32,914 nt of DNA from Nitrincola sp. (GTDB lineage: Bacteria; Pseudomonadota; Gammaproteobacteria; Pseudomonadales; Balneatricaceae). A program made the position numbers and the translations under genes. The first letter of the stretch is position 1. The number at the start of each line of letters is the position of its first letter. Below are positions 21,449-31,263 of this stretch, piece after piece. A model generated the notes under the pieces. It was not told where the DNA came from and did no database searches. It saw only the letters and a list, made by a program, of their open reading frames with translations. The stretch lies in the NCBI GenBank assembly GCA_021208565.1, contig JAJOJN010000033.1:1-32914 (forward strand), in the 5' to 3' direction.

Positions 21449-24173
21449 GGCTTCAAAAGTAGATGTTTTGTCATCACAGCAAAGAAAATTTCGCCTCCTG
21501 ATGGCCGTTGCGGCTTGTTTATTTGCCGCTGTCTTTCTAGCGTTGAGTATCTGGATAGTTCGAGGCACAGAAGAGGATCATCTGCTACGTGCCGCGAGAA
21601 ATTATGCTAAAGCGATAGACTCCTTCCGCTCTTTTTATGCAGAACATATCGTCAGTCCTCTCGTTGGACACCCTTGGGTCATCATAACAGAACATTATAA
21701 AGAGGAGGGTGGCGCGATTCCAATCCCCTTCACAATGACTATGGATCTTGTCGAATACATGAGTCAGCGTGACATGACCATCAACGCCCGACTCATCAGT
21801 GACTTTCCGTTTCCTCAGCGTATGGATCGAATCATCACGGAATTTGATAAAGAAGCTTTACAGCAACTGAGATCTGATAAGATTCCTGAGTATTATCGTT
21901 TTACATCAGGTGAGCAAGGTAAAGAACTACTCTATGCCACACCGATTTTGATGCAACCAACCTGTGTCACTTGTCATAACAATCATCGAGACTCGCCTAA
22001 AAAAGATTGGCAGGTAGGTGATGTTCGCGGCATGCAAGTGGTTAGTTTACCCTCAAGTCAAAACGCATTTGCGTTGAGTGAACGTTTTGCTTATCTCATC
22101 GTGTTTGTTGTTTTGTCATTTTTATCGGCTCTGCTGGCATTGTTCTTGATGGATGGCAGAGTCAGGAAAACAGTCAGACTACTGCATGACCGTAACGAAA
22201 AGTTAGAAGCAACGACAATCGAATTAAAACAACAACAAAATGCCCTAGATCAACACGCTATCGTCAGCATGACCGACAGAGCGGGCGATATCATTTATAC
22301 CAATCAGCATTTTAAGGATATTTCTGGTTACTCTGAAGATGAGTTGTTAGGGAAAAATCACCGCTTAATAAACAGTGGTTATCATCCTAAAGAAATGTTT
22401 GAGACCATGTGGAAAACGATTGCTGCTGGCAAGGTCTGGCACGGTGAAATCAAAAATATCAATAAATTGGGCGAACATTACTGGGTCAAAGCGACCATTA
22501 TGCCCTTGTATGATTCCAAAGGTCAGATAGATCGATATATCTCCATACGAACGGATATCACTCAACAAAAACAGCTTGAACAGAATTTAAAGAAAAGTTA
22601 CGAGGATCTCTATGCGCTGACCATGACGCTGGACGAAGCGAGAAAATCCGCAGTCTCCGCCAGCGAAGCCAAGAGTGCTTTTTTAGCTAACATGAGTCAT
22701 GAAATACGGACGCCCATGACAGGTATCATCGGCATGACGGAGCTGGCTCTAGATACGCCTTTAACCGCTACTCAGCGTGGATATCTGGGTGTTGTGAAGT
22801 CGTCTGCAGATGCCTTGCTATCTATTCTTAACGATATTCTCGATTTCTCCAAAATTGATGCGGGTAAGTTAGAAATATCGGTTATTGAGATCGATATCAA
22901 AGATCTGTTGATGCAATGCCTGAAGCCAGCGGCTGTTCTCGCTCGGAAAAAAGGTGTCAGTCTTGTCGTTGATATATCGCCTCAATTACCTGATCGATGC
23001 TTACTCGACCCTGTTCGAGTCCGTCAGGTGTTGGTGAATATTTGCGATAATGCGATTAAATTTACACCACAAGGCGAAGTCCTCGTCACGATAGATTGGC
23101 AAACACTTGATGACCAAACAGGTGAGCTCATACTGGGAGTCCGTGATCAAGGTATCGGTATCTCTGCCGAACAACAGCAACATATTTTCCAACCCTTCTC
23201 TCAAGCCGATGAGTCCACCACGCGTAGTTTTGGTGGTACTGGCCTAGGGCTTACGATTACGGCTCGTTTAGTTGAGTTAATGGGCGGCGAAATAGGACTT
23301 GAAAGTGAGCTTGGACAAGGCAGTTTTTTCTGGATCAAGCTGCCAACTAAAGTGACCCAGATTTCTCCTCCTCCGATTCTCTCAAGTCAACCGAATGTGA
23401 TACTCCTGTCCGATCGGCAAGCACACCTTCGAAGTCTTCAGGTACAGTTAGGTTCATTAGGCTTGATGTCTAAGGCTTGTGATTCAATTGATACTTTCTG
23501 GAAAGCTGTTGAAACCAAACAAGATCAAACGACCTACTTTATTGTCGAGCATTACCTATCGGGAGCCCTTCAAGGCATAGAGGTGATCAAAAAACTGATA
23601 GAGCAGGGGCATTCACTTGAGCAATGTATTCTGATTAGTGATGTATCGGGTGATGCCTTGAGTGAAACCGTCAATCAGATGGGTATTACGCATGTGGTCA
23701 CTCATCCGCCGACTCGCTCCGAGCTATCGGAAATGTTGCTTCCCAACTCAACGATTAAAGCCGCTAAAGCTGAAGTTGATCTGTCATCTACGCTGAATAT
23801 TCTTTTAGTTGAAGATAATAAAGTGAATCAGAAACTGATAACGACTTTGCTCGTGAAACGCGGTCATCAAGTGCTACTGGCTGAAAACGGGCAGGAAGCG
23901 GTGGCCTTATGCTTAGATGAATTGTTTGATTTGATTTTGATGGATATGCAGATGCCAGTTATGGGTGGAGTAGAAGCGACTCGCCTCATTCGTGAGAATG
24001 AGCGATTATTGCAAAGAAATCCAACCCCTGTGTTTGCGATGACAGCGAACGTGTTACCGACAGATAAAGAAGCCTGTTTAAATGCGGGTATGAATGGACA
24101 CTTAGGAAAACCGGTTAAGTTAGCCGAGCTGGATGCTGTACTTGATGCTGTTAAGAGGACTGCTCCTAAATGA
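21441..24173 (+). CDS. Membrane hybrid histidine kinase with c-haem (Tll0287-like/DUF3365) sensor, PAS, pseudoREC and REC
   Basis: About 910 residues, frame intact. A membrane helix (about 18-40) precedes a periplasmic domain of the DUF3365/Tll0287-like type with a c-type haem site, CVTCH (cysteines about 175 and 178, histidine 179). A second membrane helix follows (about 215-237), then PAS (about 265-385), a HisKA domain with the phospho-histidine in MSHEIRTP, and a HATPase domain with DNAIKF, GVRDQGIGI and GGTGLGL. Two receivers follow. The first has glutamate where the acceptor aspartate belongs (FIVEHYL, about 703); the second is normal (LLVEDN, LILMDMQMP, GKPV). The signal is probably redox or a haem ligand (inference). 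I favour the TTG at 21441 after AGGAAAGG; a TTG at 21426 is the alternative. Confidence 0.88.
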   Translation: MDKASKVDVLSSQQRKFRLLMAVAACLFAAVFLALSIWIVRGTEEDHLLRAARNYAKAIDSFRSFYAEHIVSPLVGHPWVIITEHYKEEGGAIPIPFTMTMDLVEYMSQRDMTINARLISDFPFPQRMDRIITEFDKEALQQLRSDKIPEYYRFTSGEQGKELLYATPILMQPTCVTCHNNHRDSPKKDWQVGDVRGMQVVSLPSSQNAFALSERFAYLIVFVVLSFLSALLALFLMDGRVRKTVRLLHDRNEKLEATTIELKQQQNALDQHAIVSMTDRAGDIIYTNQHFKDISGYSEDELLGKNHRLINSGYHPKEMFETMWKTIAAGKVWHGEIKNINKLGEHYWVKATIMPLYDSKGQIDRYISIRTDITQQKQLEQNLKKSYEDLYALTMTLDEARKSAVSASEAKSAFLANMSHEIRTPMTGIIGMTELALDTPLTATQRGYLGVVKSSADALLSILNDILDFSKIDAGKLEISVIEIDIKDLLMQCLKPAAVLARKKGVSLVVDISPQLPDRCLLDPVRVRQVLVNICDNAIKFTPQGEVLVTIDWQTLDDQTGELILGVRDQGIGISAEQQQHIFQPFSQADESTTRSFGGTGLGLTITARLVELMGGEIGLESELGQGSFFWIKLPTKVTQISPPPILSSQPNVILLSDRQAHLRSLQVQLGSLGLMSKACDSIDTFWKAVETKQDQTTYFIVEHYLSGALQGIEVIKKLIEQGHSLEQCILISDVSGDALSETVNQMGITHVVTHPPTRSELSEMLLPNSTIKAAKAEVDLSSTLNILLVEDNKVNQKLITTLLVKRGHQVLLAENGQEAVALCLDELFDLILMDMQMPVMGGVEATRLIRENERLLQRNPTPVFAMTANVLPTDKEACLNAGMNGHLGKPVKLAELDAVLDAVKRTAPK

Positions 24174-26246
24174 ATAAACGACTACCGCGTATCCTGATTG
24201 TTGATGACACTTCATTGGAAAGAGTCAAATTAAAGGGCTACCTGGGTAAACGTGACTTTGAGATGATTGAAGCAACCGATGGAGAAGAAGGGGTTGCTCA
24301 ATATCTCAAACATCGACCTGATTTAGTGTTGATGGATGTCAATATGCCGAAAATGAACGGCTATGACGCGATTACTCACATTCGCTCTTTGGAACAGGAT
24401 ATGGTCACACCGATCATTATGCTGACTGCTGACGATGAAATTGATGCTATTGAACGAGCGTTTGTTGTTGGTGCTAACGACTTTTTCCCTAAACCGATCA
24501 ACTTTCCACTACTGCACCAACGTATCAGATATGCATTAAGAGATGCGGATAGAGAGCGAGAACTCAGAAGAGTGACCCGTCTGCAAGATACCGCTCGAAC
24601 CCTAGCAGGCTTGGCCTTTTGGGAAATAGATATCAATACCAATGAAATGCGATGGTCGGAAGACGCCAAGGACTTGTTGTACTGGATAGAAAAGTTGCCA
24701 GACGTCTTTGAACAGGGTTTGTCAATTTTCCATGCTGAAGATAAACAACGTGTGATTCATACCTTTGCCGATGCTATTCAGTCAGGCTCTCGATTTGAGT
24801 TAGAAGTCAGGTCGCCCGGAAATCGGCAGGATCATCTGTTGAAAATTGTAGGACAGATGGAAAAGGAACAAAATCTTCTCATTGGCGCTTTTCAAGATGT
24901 CACTTCGCAGCGGCGACTTGAACAGCAAGCCAACTATCTCACCTTTCATGATTCTGTCACTGGCTTACCTAATCGAAAGCTTTTCAATCGAGACTTAGAA
25001 GAATGTGTCGAAGGCTTAGATCAAGGCGCCAGTATGTTAGTGGTTGGCGTGATCGAGATACTGAGGTTTCAACAGATCATTGAAAGCTATGGTGTCGAAG
25101 TGGCCGATCAACTGCTGGTACGTTTGGTTGCTCAGTTGCGCAACCATGCGCCAACGGATAGTTTACTCGGTCGTTTAGATGGAGGACTTCTGGCGTGGCG
25201 GGTTCGTTTAACTGAACAAACAAGCCATAAGGAAAATAGAAAAAAATACTGCTTGGCTGGTTTGAACAACTTAATCGTCCTTGGTTGTTAGCCGATCGCG
25301 AAACTTACTTGACCTTTACTGTTGGTGTTTGCCTTGCCCCTAGTGATTCTTCAAATGCGAGCGAGTTGCTCAGCATGGCGAATCGAACCCAACGTTTACA
25401 AAAACCGACGGCTAATATTACCTTGGGTTTTTACAGTAACGCTAAAGATGATGGTCTACAAAGTCGATTAAAGCTCGAAGCTGATTTAAGGGTAGCGGTA
25501 GAGAAAAAACAGTTTTATTTGGTGTATCAGCCGCAAGTGGATTTAAGTGCAGACAAAATCATCGGTGTTGAAGCGTTGCTGCGTTGGCGGCACCCGCAGG
25601 GTGAGTCTGTTCCTCCGTTTCGCTTTATTCCTGTGTTAGAAGAGATAGGCCTAATTAATGAATTAGGTGATTGGATTCTAGAAGAAGCCTGCCGACAGCA
25701 AGTGCAATGGCAAGCTGAAGGTTTTATGTTAAGAATGGGCGTTAATCTATCACCTGCACAGTTTGATCAAGCCGATTTGATAACAAAAATTGAAGCGATC
25801 ATTCAGAAAACAGGGATTCATGCTCAGAGCCTAGAACTCGAAATTACTGAAAGCCTAGCGATGCACAATCCTGAAGCAACCATTGAAACCCTGCAAAAGC
25901 TTCGTCAGATGGGGTGTAAAATCGCTATCGATGACTTTGGTATAGGATTCTCATCCCTAGAATATTTACTTCGTTTCCCGCTGACGACTCTCAAGATAGA
26001 TCGTGCTTTCGTGAAAGATATAACACGTTGGACGAAGTGATAGAGCAATTGTCAGAGCATTGACTTCACTCTGCCAAGGTCTGGGTTTGACGACGATCGC
26101 CGAGGGCGTTGAAACTCAACGGCAACGAGATTATATCGATGCGTTAGGCGCTACTGAGATTCAGGGTTACTTAATCTCCCCCGCCGATAGAGGCGGCAGC
26201 ATTACTCTCGTTGATTCAAGACTATCACTCATCCATAAGATCATAA
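24170..26246 (+). CDS. REC-PAS-degenerate GGDEF-EAL response regulator, three frameshifts
   Basis: The rejoined length is 691 residues. REC (about 7-125) is canonical: LIVDDT, LVLMDVNMP, FPKPIN. A PAS-like segment follows (about 140-250). The GGDEF domain (about 260-420) has lost its signature, reading GRLDGGLLAW. EAL (about 440-690) is intact: EALLRW, NLSPAQF, EITES, DDFGIGFSS, LKIDRAF, AEGVET and QGYLI, so it is probably a phosphodiesterase switched by phosphorylation. Breaks: a missing A in 25240-25246, an extra A at 26022-26023, and an extra C in 26178-26182 that hides the true end (stop at 26244-26246). The ATG overlaps the preceding kinase's stop by four bases (ATGA), so the two are coupled. 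Its layout resembles Legionella Lpg0277. Confidence 0.88.
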
Positions 26247-26272
26247 AATACAAAAAGACTAGGGGACGCAAC

Positions 26273-27418
26273 GTGAATACATACTTTATCGCCGATCCAT
26301 CGGTGGATGCTCTAAAGGCGCAGTTAGAGGTTATCAAAACTCAATCAGATGTGGCGACCATTTTAGTCTTAGCCGCAGATGAGAATGGCTGGACGCCCGA
26401 GCAACTTGATCCCCTAATCACACAAAAAGAGATGACTTTCTTAGGTGGTATTTTTCCGCAGGTGATCTATCAAGGACAAAACTACACTCAAGGTACGCTG
26501 CTGGTGACCTTTGCTGAATCTATGCAATGGTCATTAGTTGATGGATTAAGTCATTTATCTCGTGATTTTGACACTCCTTTGGCTGATCTGGCGGATGAAT
26601 GGGATGAGCTAGATGGTGATGCGACACACCTTGTGTTTGTCGATGGTTTATCCACCTGTATCGCCACCTTTATTGAAGCCTTGTTTATGAACTTAGGCTT
26701 AGAGCAGAACTACTTAGGTGGTGGAGCAGGCTCTCTTAGTTTCGTTCAAAAACCTTGCCTAATCACCCCGACTGGCCTAGTTAAAGATTCAGCATTACTG
26801 GTGCGATTACCCTATGTCAGTGGTATCGGTGTTTCGCATGGCTGGACACCCATCAGCGAACCGATGAAAGTCACAGAGTCTCATAAGAACCATGTGATCA
26901 GTTTAGATTGGAAACCAGCGTTTGAGGTCTATCGCTCATTGGTTGAAGAGCATAGTGGTCAAACCTTCTCCGATGATAATTTCTTTGATATTGCTAAATC
27001 CTACCCTTTTGGTATCAGCAAACTTGATGCTGAATTGATAGTGCGCGATCCGCTCATGCTAAAAGACGCCACCGGGATGATCTGTGTGGGTGAAGTACCC
27101 GAAGGGAGCTTTGTTCGAGTACTTAATGGTACCGCCGAAAGTCTGATTCATGCTGCCTCTGAGGCTAATCAAAAGGCGCAGCAGGCGTTTCAGTCCGTGT
27201 CAGATTCGCCGCCGGAGCTTGCGTGTTTTATTGACTGTATCTCTAGAGTCTTGTTTATGGAACAGCGTATACTTGATGAATTCAAACAAGTGTCCGGTGA
27301 TTACCCGTTATTTGGTGCGCTGACACTCGGTGAAATCGCTAATTCTGGCCGTGATTATTTAGAGTTTTATAACAAAACAGCGGTGCTTGGATTGCTATCC
27401 TCGGCAAGTAAACGCTGA
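26273..27418 (+). CDS. FIST-domain sensor protein, NosP-like
   Basis: A soluble protein of about 381 residues with FIST_N (about 20-200, including FVDGLST and the glycine-rich YLGGGAGS) and FIST_C (about 220-370, including YPLFGALTLGEIA). No membrane segment is seen. I start it at the GTG at 26273, since GGGGA lies upstream at good spacing and upstream in-frame codons belong to the end of the preceding EAL gene. Family knowledge: FIST proteins of the NosP group bind haem, sense nitric oxide and control a kinase encoded beside them in Pseudomonas, Vibrio and Legionella. Here it sits 26 bases after an EAL response regulator and 30 before a hybrid kinase. Haem binding cannot be confirmed from the sequence. 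Confidence 0.85.
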   Translation: MNTYFIADPSVDALKAQLEVIKTQSDVATILVLAADENGWTPEQLDPLITQKEMTFLGGIFPQVIYQGQNYTQGTLLVTFAESMQWSLVDGLSHLSRDFDTPLADLADEWDELDGDATHLVFVDGLSTCIATFIEALFMNLGLEQNYLGGGAGSLSFVQKPCLITPTGLVKDSALLVRLPYVSGIGVSHGWTPISEPMKVTESHKNHVISLDWKPAFEVYRSLVEEHSGQTFSDDNFFDIAKSYPFGISKLDAELIVRDPLMLKDATGMICVGEVPEGSFVRVLNGTAESLIHAASEANQKAQQAFQSVSDSPPELACFIDCISRVLFMEQRILDEFKQVSGDYPLFGALTLGEIANSGRDYLEFYNKTAVLGLLSSASKR

Positions 27419-27448
27419 GTTTTTCAAATAGATTGATGAGTAGTTAAC

Positions 27449-30006
27449 TTGAGCCAGATAAACGAAACAGAACTTCTCTACGAAATTGCCTTATCCATAG
27501 GCAATAGTTTGCAGATGCAAGAGATGTTACGTCAATGCACCTCAACCATGATGAGGGTGCTCAATGCGAACGGCTGTGCGGTCTATAGTTTTCAGGAAGT
27601 CTCAACTCTTGATCACACTGAATATGCACACTGTTCGATGGCGTTAGCTTGGGTATCTGAGCTCAGTTTGCCTCGTCGTTTTGCTAAACAAGATGATATT
27701 CAGCAACTGTTGCATCAGGTTGATTTGCCGTCGGATCGAATGCAGATTAAGTCCTTCATGCAGAGTTTACCTCTGATAAACACGTTTGATGGTGTACATC
27801 GATACCTTTTTGCATTGCCTGACTTTGGGGTGCTACTGCTGCAAAAAGCTGAACAGCCGCTTAGTGATGATTTAAAAGCCTCCTTGCAAAAGCTGATGTC
27901 TAAACTCGCTGGCGCTGCCTTAGCTTGTCGTTATGAAGCGGCTTTAAAAGAGCAAATTAGAGCCGCTGAAGCAGCCAGTATTGCTAAAAGTCAGTTTCTA
28001 GCCAATATGAGCCATGAAATCAGAACACCTATGAATGGCGTCATCGGGATGTTGGATTTAGTGCTTGAAACACACTTGGATAGGGAGCAACGTGAACATT
28101 TAGACTTGGCCAAGCTCTCGGCGACAAACTTACTGGAAATCATTAATCACATCCTCGATATTTCAAAAATTGAGGCGGGCAAGCTGGATTTGCAGCCTGA
28201 AACAATTGATCTTTTTGAGTTAATTGGACTGACTGTCAAGTCGTTAGCGTCACGCGCTTGGGCTAAAAGTATTCAAATTCATTACGATATTTCTGAAAAC
28301 CTACCGCAGTTTGTGGAGGCTGATCCTAGTCGTTTACGTCAAATCCTGACCAATTTATTGGGTAATTCGATTAAGTTTACTGAAGAGGGCGAGGTCACCC
28401 TGACAGTGACCTATGAAACTCAAACTGATGCACCTTATTTTCATATCCTGGTTGAGGATACAGGTATCGGTATTCCTGAAGATCGACTGCCCTTTATCTT
28501 TAATCCATTTGAGCAGGTGGATGGTGCGACCAATCGTAAGTATGAAGGGACTGGCTTAGGATTATCTATAACCCGTCAATTGGTAGAGATGATGGGAGGT
28601 AAGGTATCGGTTTCGAGTCGTTTAGGGGAGGGATCTCGATTCGAAATAGAGCTTCCCTTACCCCTGGCCAATCCGATAGAAGAAGTTGGCAAAGTTGATG
28701 TGGATTTGGCCAAACAGCGTGTTTTGCTTGTGGATGATGAACCGGTCAATAGACGCGTGATTGTCGCCATGTTGCAAAAGATTGGTGTGCAAGTTGAGGT
28801 ATGTGCCTCTGGACCAGAATCGATCTACACGGCTCAGCAAGCTGTTAAATCAGGACAGCCTTTTGGCTTGATTCTGATGGATGCCTGGATGCCAGGTATG
28901 AACGGTTATACCACGATAGAAAAACTTCGTGATCAAGGATTATTAGCTGAAACTCGAGTGCTTATCTTAACCTCATCCGCGGAATCGGGTGATGCGAAGC
29001 GATGTAAGGATTTAGGGATATCCGGTTATATGACCAAGCCCTTAACACTGACCGAGTTAAGAGGTGCGCTGAAAGAACAGTTGTATCAGTTAGGTTATCA
29101 GCAGCAACCGGATACACCCAAAAACACCCTAGATCCATTGCAAGGGTTGAATGTGCTGTTGGCGGAAGATAATCCGATCAATCAGCGAGTAGCGATGAAG
29201 CTACTTGAGAAAAAAAGTATCAACGTCATGCTGGCGCAAAACGGACTGGAAGCTTTGCAAATGTTCAAAGCACATCCCTTCGACTTGGTGTTGATGGATG
29301 TCATGATGCCTGAGATGGATGGCTTAGAAGCCACACAGCGTATTCGTGAGTTTGAAGCCTCTCAACGTACAATGAAAGTGCCTATTGTTGCGATGACAGC
29401 CAATGCTATGCAGGGTGATAAAGAACGTTGCTTGTCGGCCGGTATGGATGGTTACGTTTCTAAACCCATCCGACCGGACCTGCTTTTTGCTGAAATGAAC
29501 GAAATGATCAAAAAGTATGTTAAGGAAAATCAAAAGGTCAAAGCGGTATCCCTATCTCTTGATGATATGATGTTAGTGCTAAATGCTGACAAAACGCCCA
29601 GATTCAGTGATGTTGATGAAAGCCAAGTTAAAACTGAAACACTAGAAATGAGTAATCTTATGTCCATGAATGAAAAGCCTCTCTATGATTGGCAAGCGTC
29701 GCTTGAAATGATAGGTGGTGAGGAAGAATTGTACTATCCGTCTTGGAGATGTTTCTCCACGAGGTTCCTGAATATATGAACTCATTGCAACAGGAAATTC
29801 AGCAGTCTGATTTTGACAGTGCTAGTCGAACCGCGCATACGCTTAAAGGTCTTTTAGCAACCTTCTGTGCAGAAGAGGCTACAAATGCGGCATTGACGCT
29901 GGAGCAGTTGGCTAAAAAACAGATGGACTGTGCTGAGGCTTGGGTTGCCCTTCAAGGGGCTATTGAGCGTTTATTGCCTCAATTACAACATCGAATAGAA
30001 CACTAA
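27449..30006 (+). CDS. Soluble hybrid histidine kinase GAF-like-HK-REC-REC-HPt, one frameshift
   Basis: The rejoined protein has 852 residues and no membrane helix. The N-terminal 165 residues look GAF-like. A coiled linker leads to HisKA with the phospho-histidine in MSHEIRTP, then HATPase ([23 protein letters not shown]). REC1 has LLVDDE and [13 protein letters not shown]2 LLAEDN and LVLMDVMMP, both with the lysine (TKPL, SKPI). The C-terminal HPt has its histidine in [11 protein letters not shown]. The frame breaks near 29738-29740, where one missing base would restore [13 protein letters not shown]. The start is a TTG with a weak ribosome binding site, so it is less certain. Placement directly after a FIST gene fits a NosP-regulated kinase such as NahK or VpsS. 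Confidence 0.88.
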
Positions 30007-30021
30007 TCTGTCGGCTAATTC

Positions 30022-31231
30022 ATGTCTAGAGATCAATCGCGTTATTGTATTGCACTTCATCCTATCTGTGATCGTGACTTTAAACATGTCGCTGATGAAC
30101 TTTTATACCGAGCACACGGTGGTGCGGTAAATGCCGATATCACAGATCCTGTCATCGCTACCGCGAGGGCATGTAGTACGGCATTTTACGAAATAGGCCT
30201 CCACGCTTTAGTAGGAGAACGTTTACTCTATCTGAATGTGTCTACCGATTGGCTGGCCAATCCCGATCTTCTACCGCTTCCCGTTGAGCAAGTGGTGATT
30301 GAATTACCTGATTGCGATTTTGATGCAAATTTTTGGCTGGATTTAAAAAGTGCTTTTGATAAAGGTTATAAGATTTCAGCTTCTGAGCAACAGCTTAAAC
30401 GTTATGGCGAACCGCTTTTCGAACTGACGCATATCGTTAAAGTTGATGTCAGGAATAGCGATGTTTATGCATTGTCTCAAGCCTACAAAAACTCAGGAAA
30501 AACACTTTTAGCGAGTTTCATAGAAAGTTCAGAGAAGCTTAACATGGCCTTGTCGAGTGGATTCGATCTGTTGCAAGGTTATTTTTATGCCTTTCCAGAG
30601 CAGTACCAATCCAGTTCACAAACTCGTCAAGGTAACCGTGCAGCCGATCTAAAGCTGTTAAGATCTTTGTATGATCCCAATTGTGACATTAATCAAATAG
30701 AGTCGCTGATCGCTCAAGACCCACACCTGTGCCACTTGATCTTCAAGCGCGTTAACTCTGCGTCTGAACGTCGTGTTAATACAATTAACAGTATTAGCCA
30801 AGCGATTATGCTATTGGGGTTTGAAAAAATCAGAGCGATGGCTGCTACCCTACTTCTAGCTAACAACGAGCCAATTAAAAGGCTGCTGGTGTTCAAGTTG
30901 TTAGTCCGCGCTTTTCTTGCAAAGCAGTTGGCGCACCGGACACAAAATGTCGAGCCTGAAGTGGCTTTTACGGGTGGTCTATTTTCTTTTGATGGATCAG
31001 CTAGAGGGTGTTGAGCTAGATACTATTCTTAGTGAAGCGGGTTTAGATAAAAGCATTACAGAGGGTTTGTTGTTTGGTAAAGGCGAACTCGGTAAGATCA
31101 TGAAAGTCATCGAGTCGTTTGAAAATGCTCGTATGGAAAAAAGGTCGGTTGCTTTAGTAGAAGCGTTAAATAAAGACTATCTTTCCAGTGTTGCCTGGGC
31201 TCAAGAAATGATGTCGTTAACAGATGATTAA
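30022..31231 (+). CDS. Degenerate EAL plus HDOD signalling protein (YuxH type), one frameshift
   Basis: The rejoined protein has 402 residues. The N-terminal EAL-like domain (about 1-195) has ELLYRA at the EAL position, but the later catalytic blocks are lost; the DDFG position reads SASEQ and the end keeps LLQGYFYAF. It therefore probably lacks phosphodiesterase activity and may bind c-di-GMP or partners. The HDOD domain (about 210-390) has LIAQDPHLCHLIFKRVNSAS and SISQAIMLLGFEKIRA, an output domain of signalling proteins. One extra T in the run at 30987-30990 breaks the frame; correcting it reads FTGGLFSLMDQLEG. It follows the hybrid kinase by 15 bases with no clear ribosome binding site. 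Confidence 0.85.
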
Positions 31232-31263
31232 CCTGAGTCGGCTAAGGCTGCAGTATCCTGGAT

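Noticed and set aside
26060..27418. A natural EAL-FIST fusion protein read through 26060-27418
   Set aside because: Removing one C at 26178-26182 gives a normal EAL ending with a stop at 26244-26246, and the FIST gene has its own GTG and ribosome binding site.
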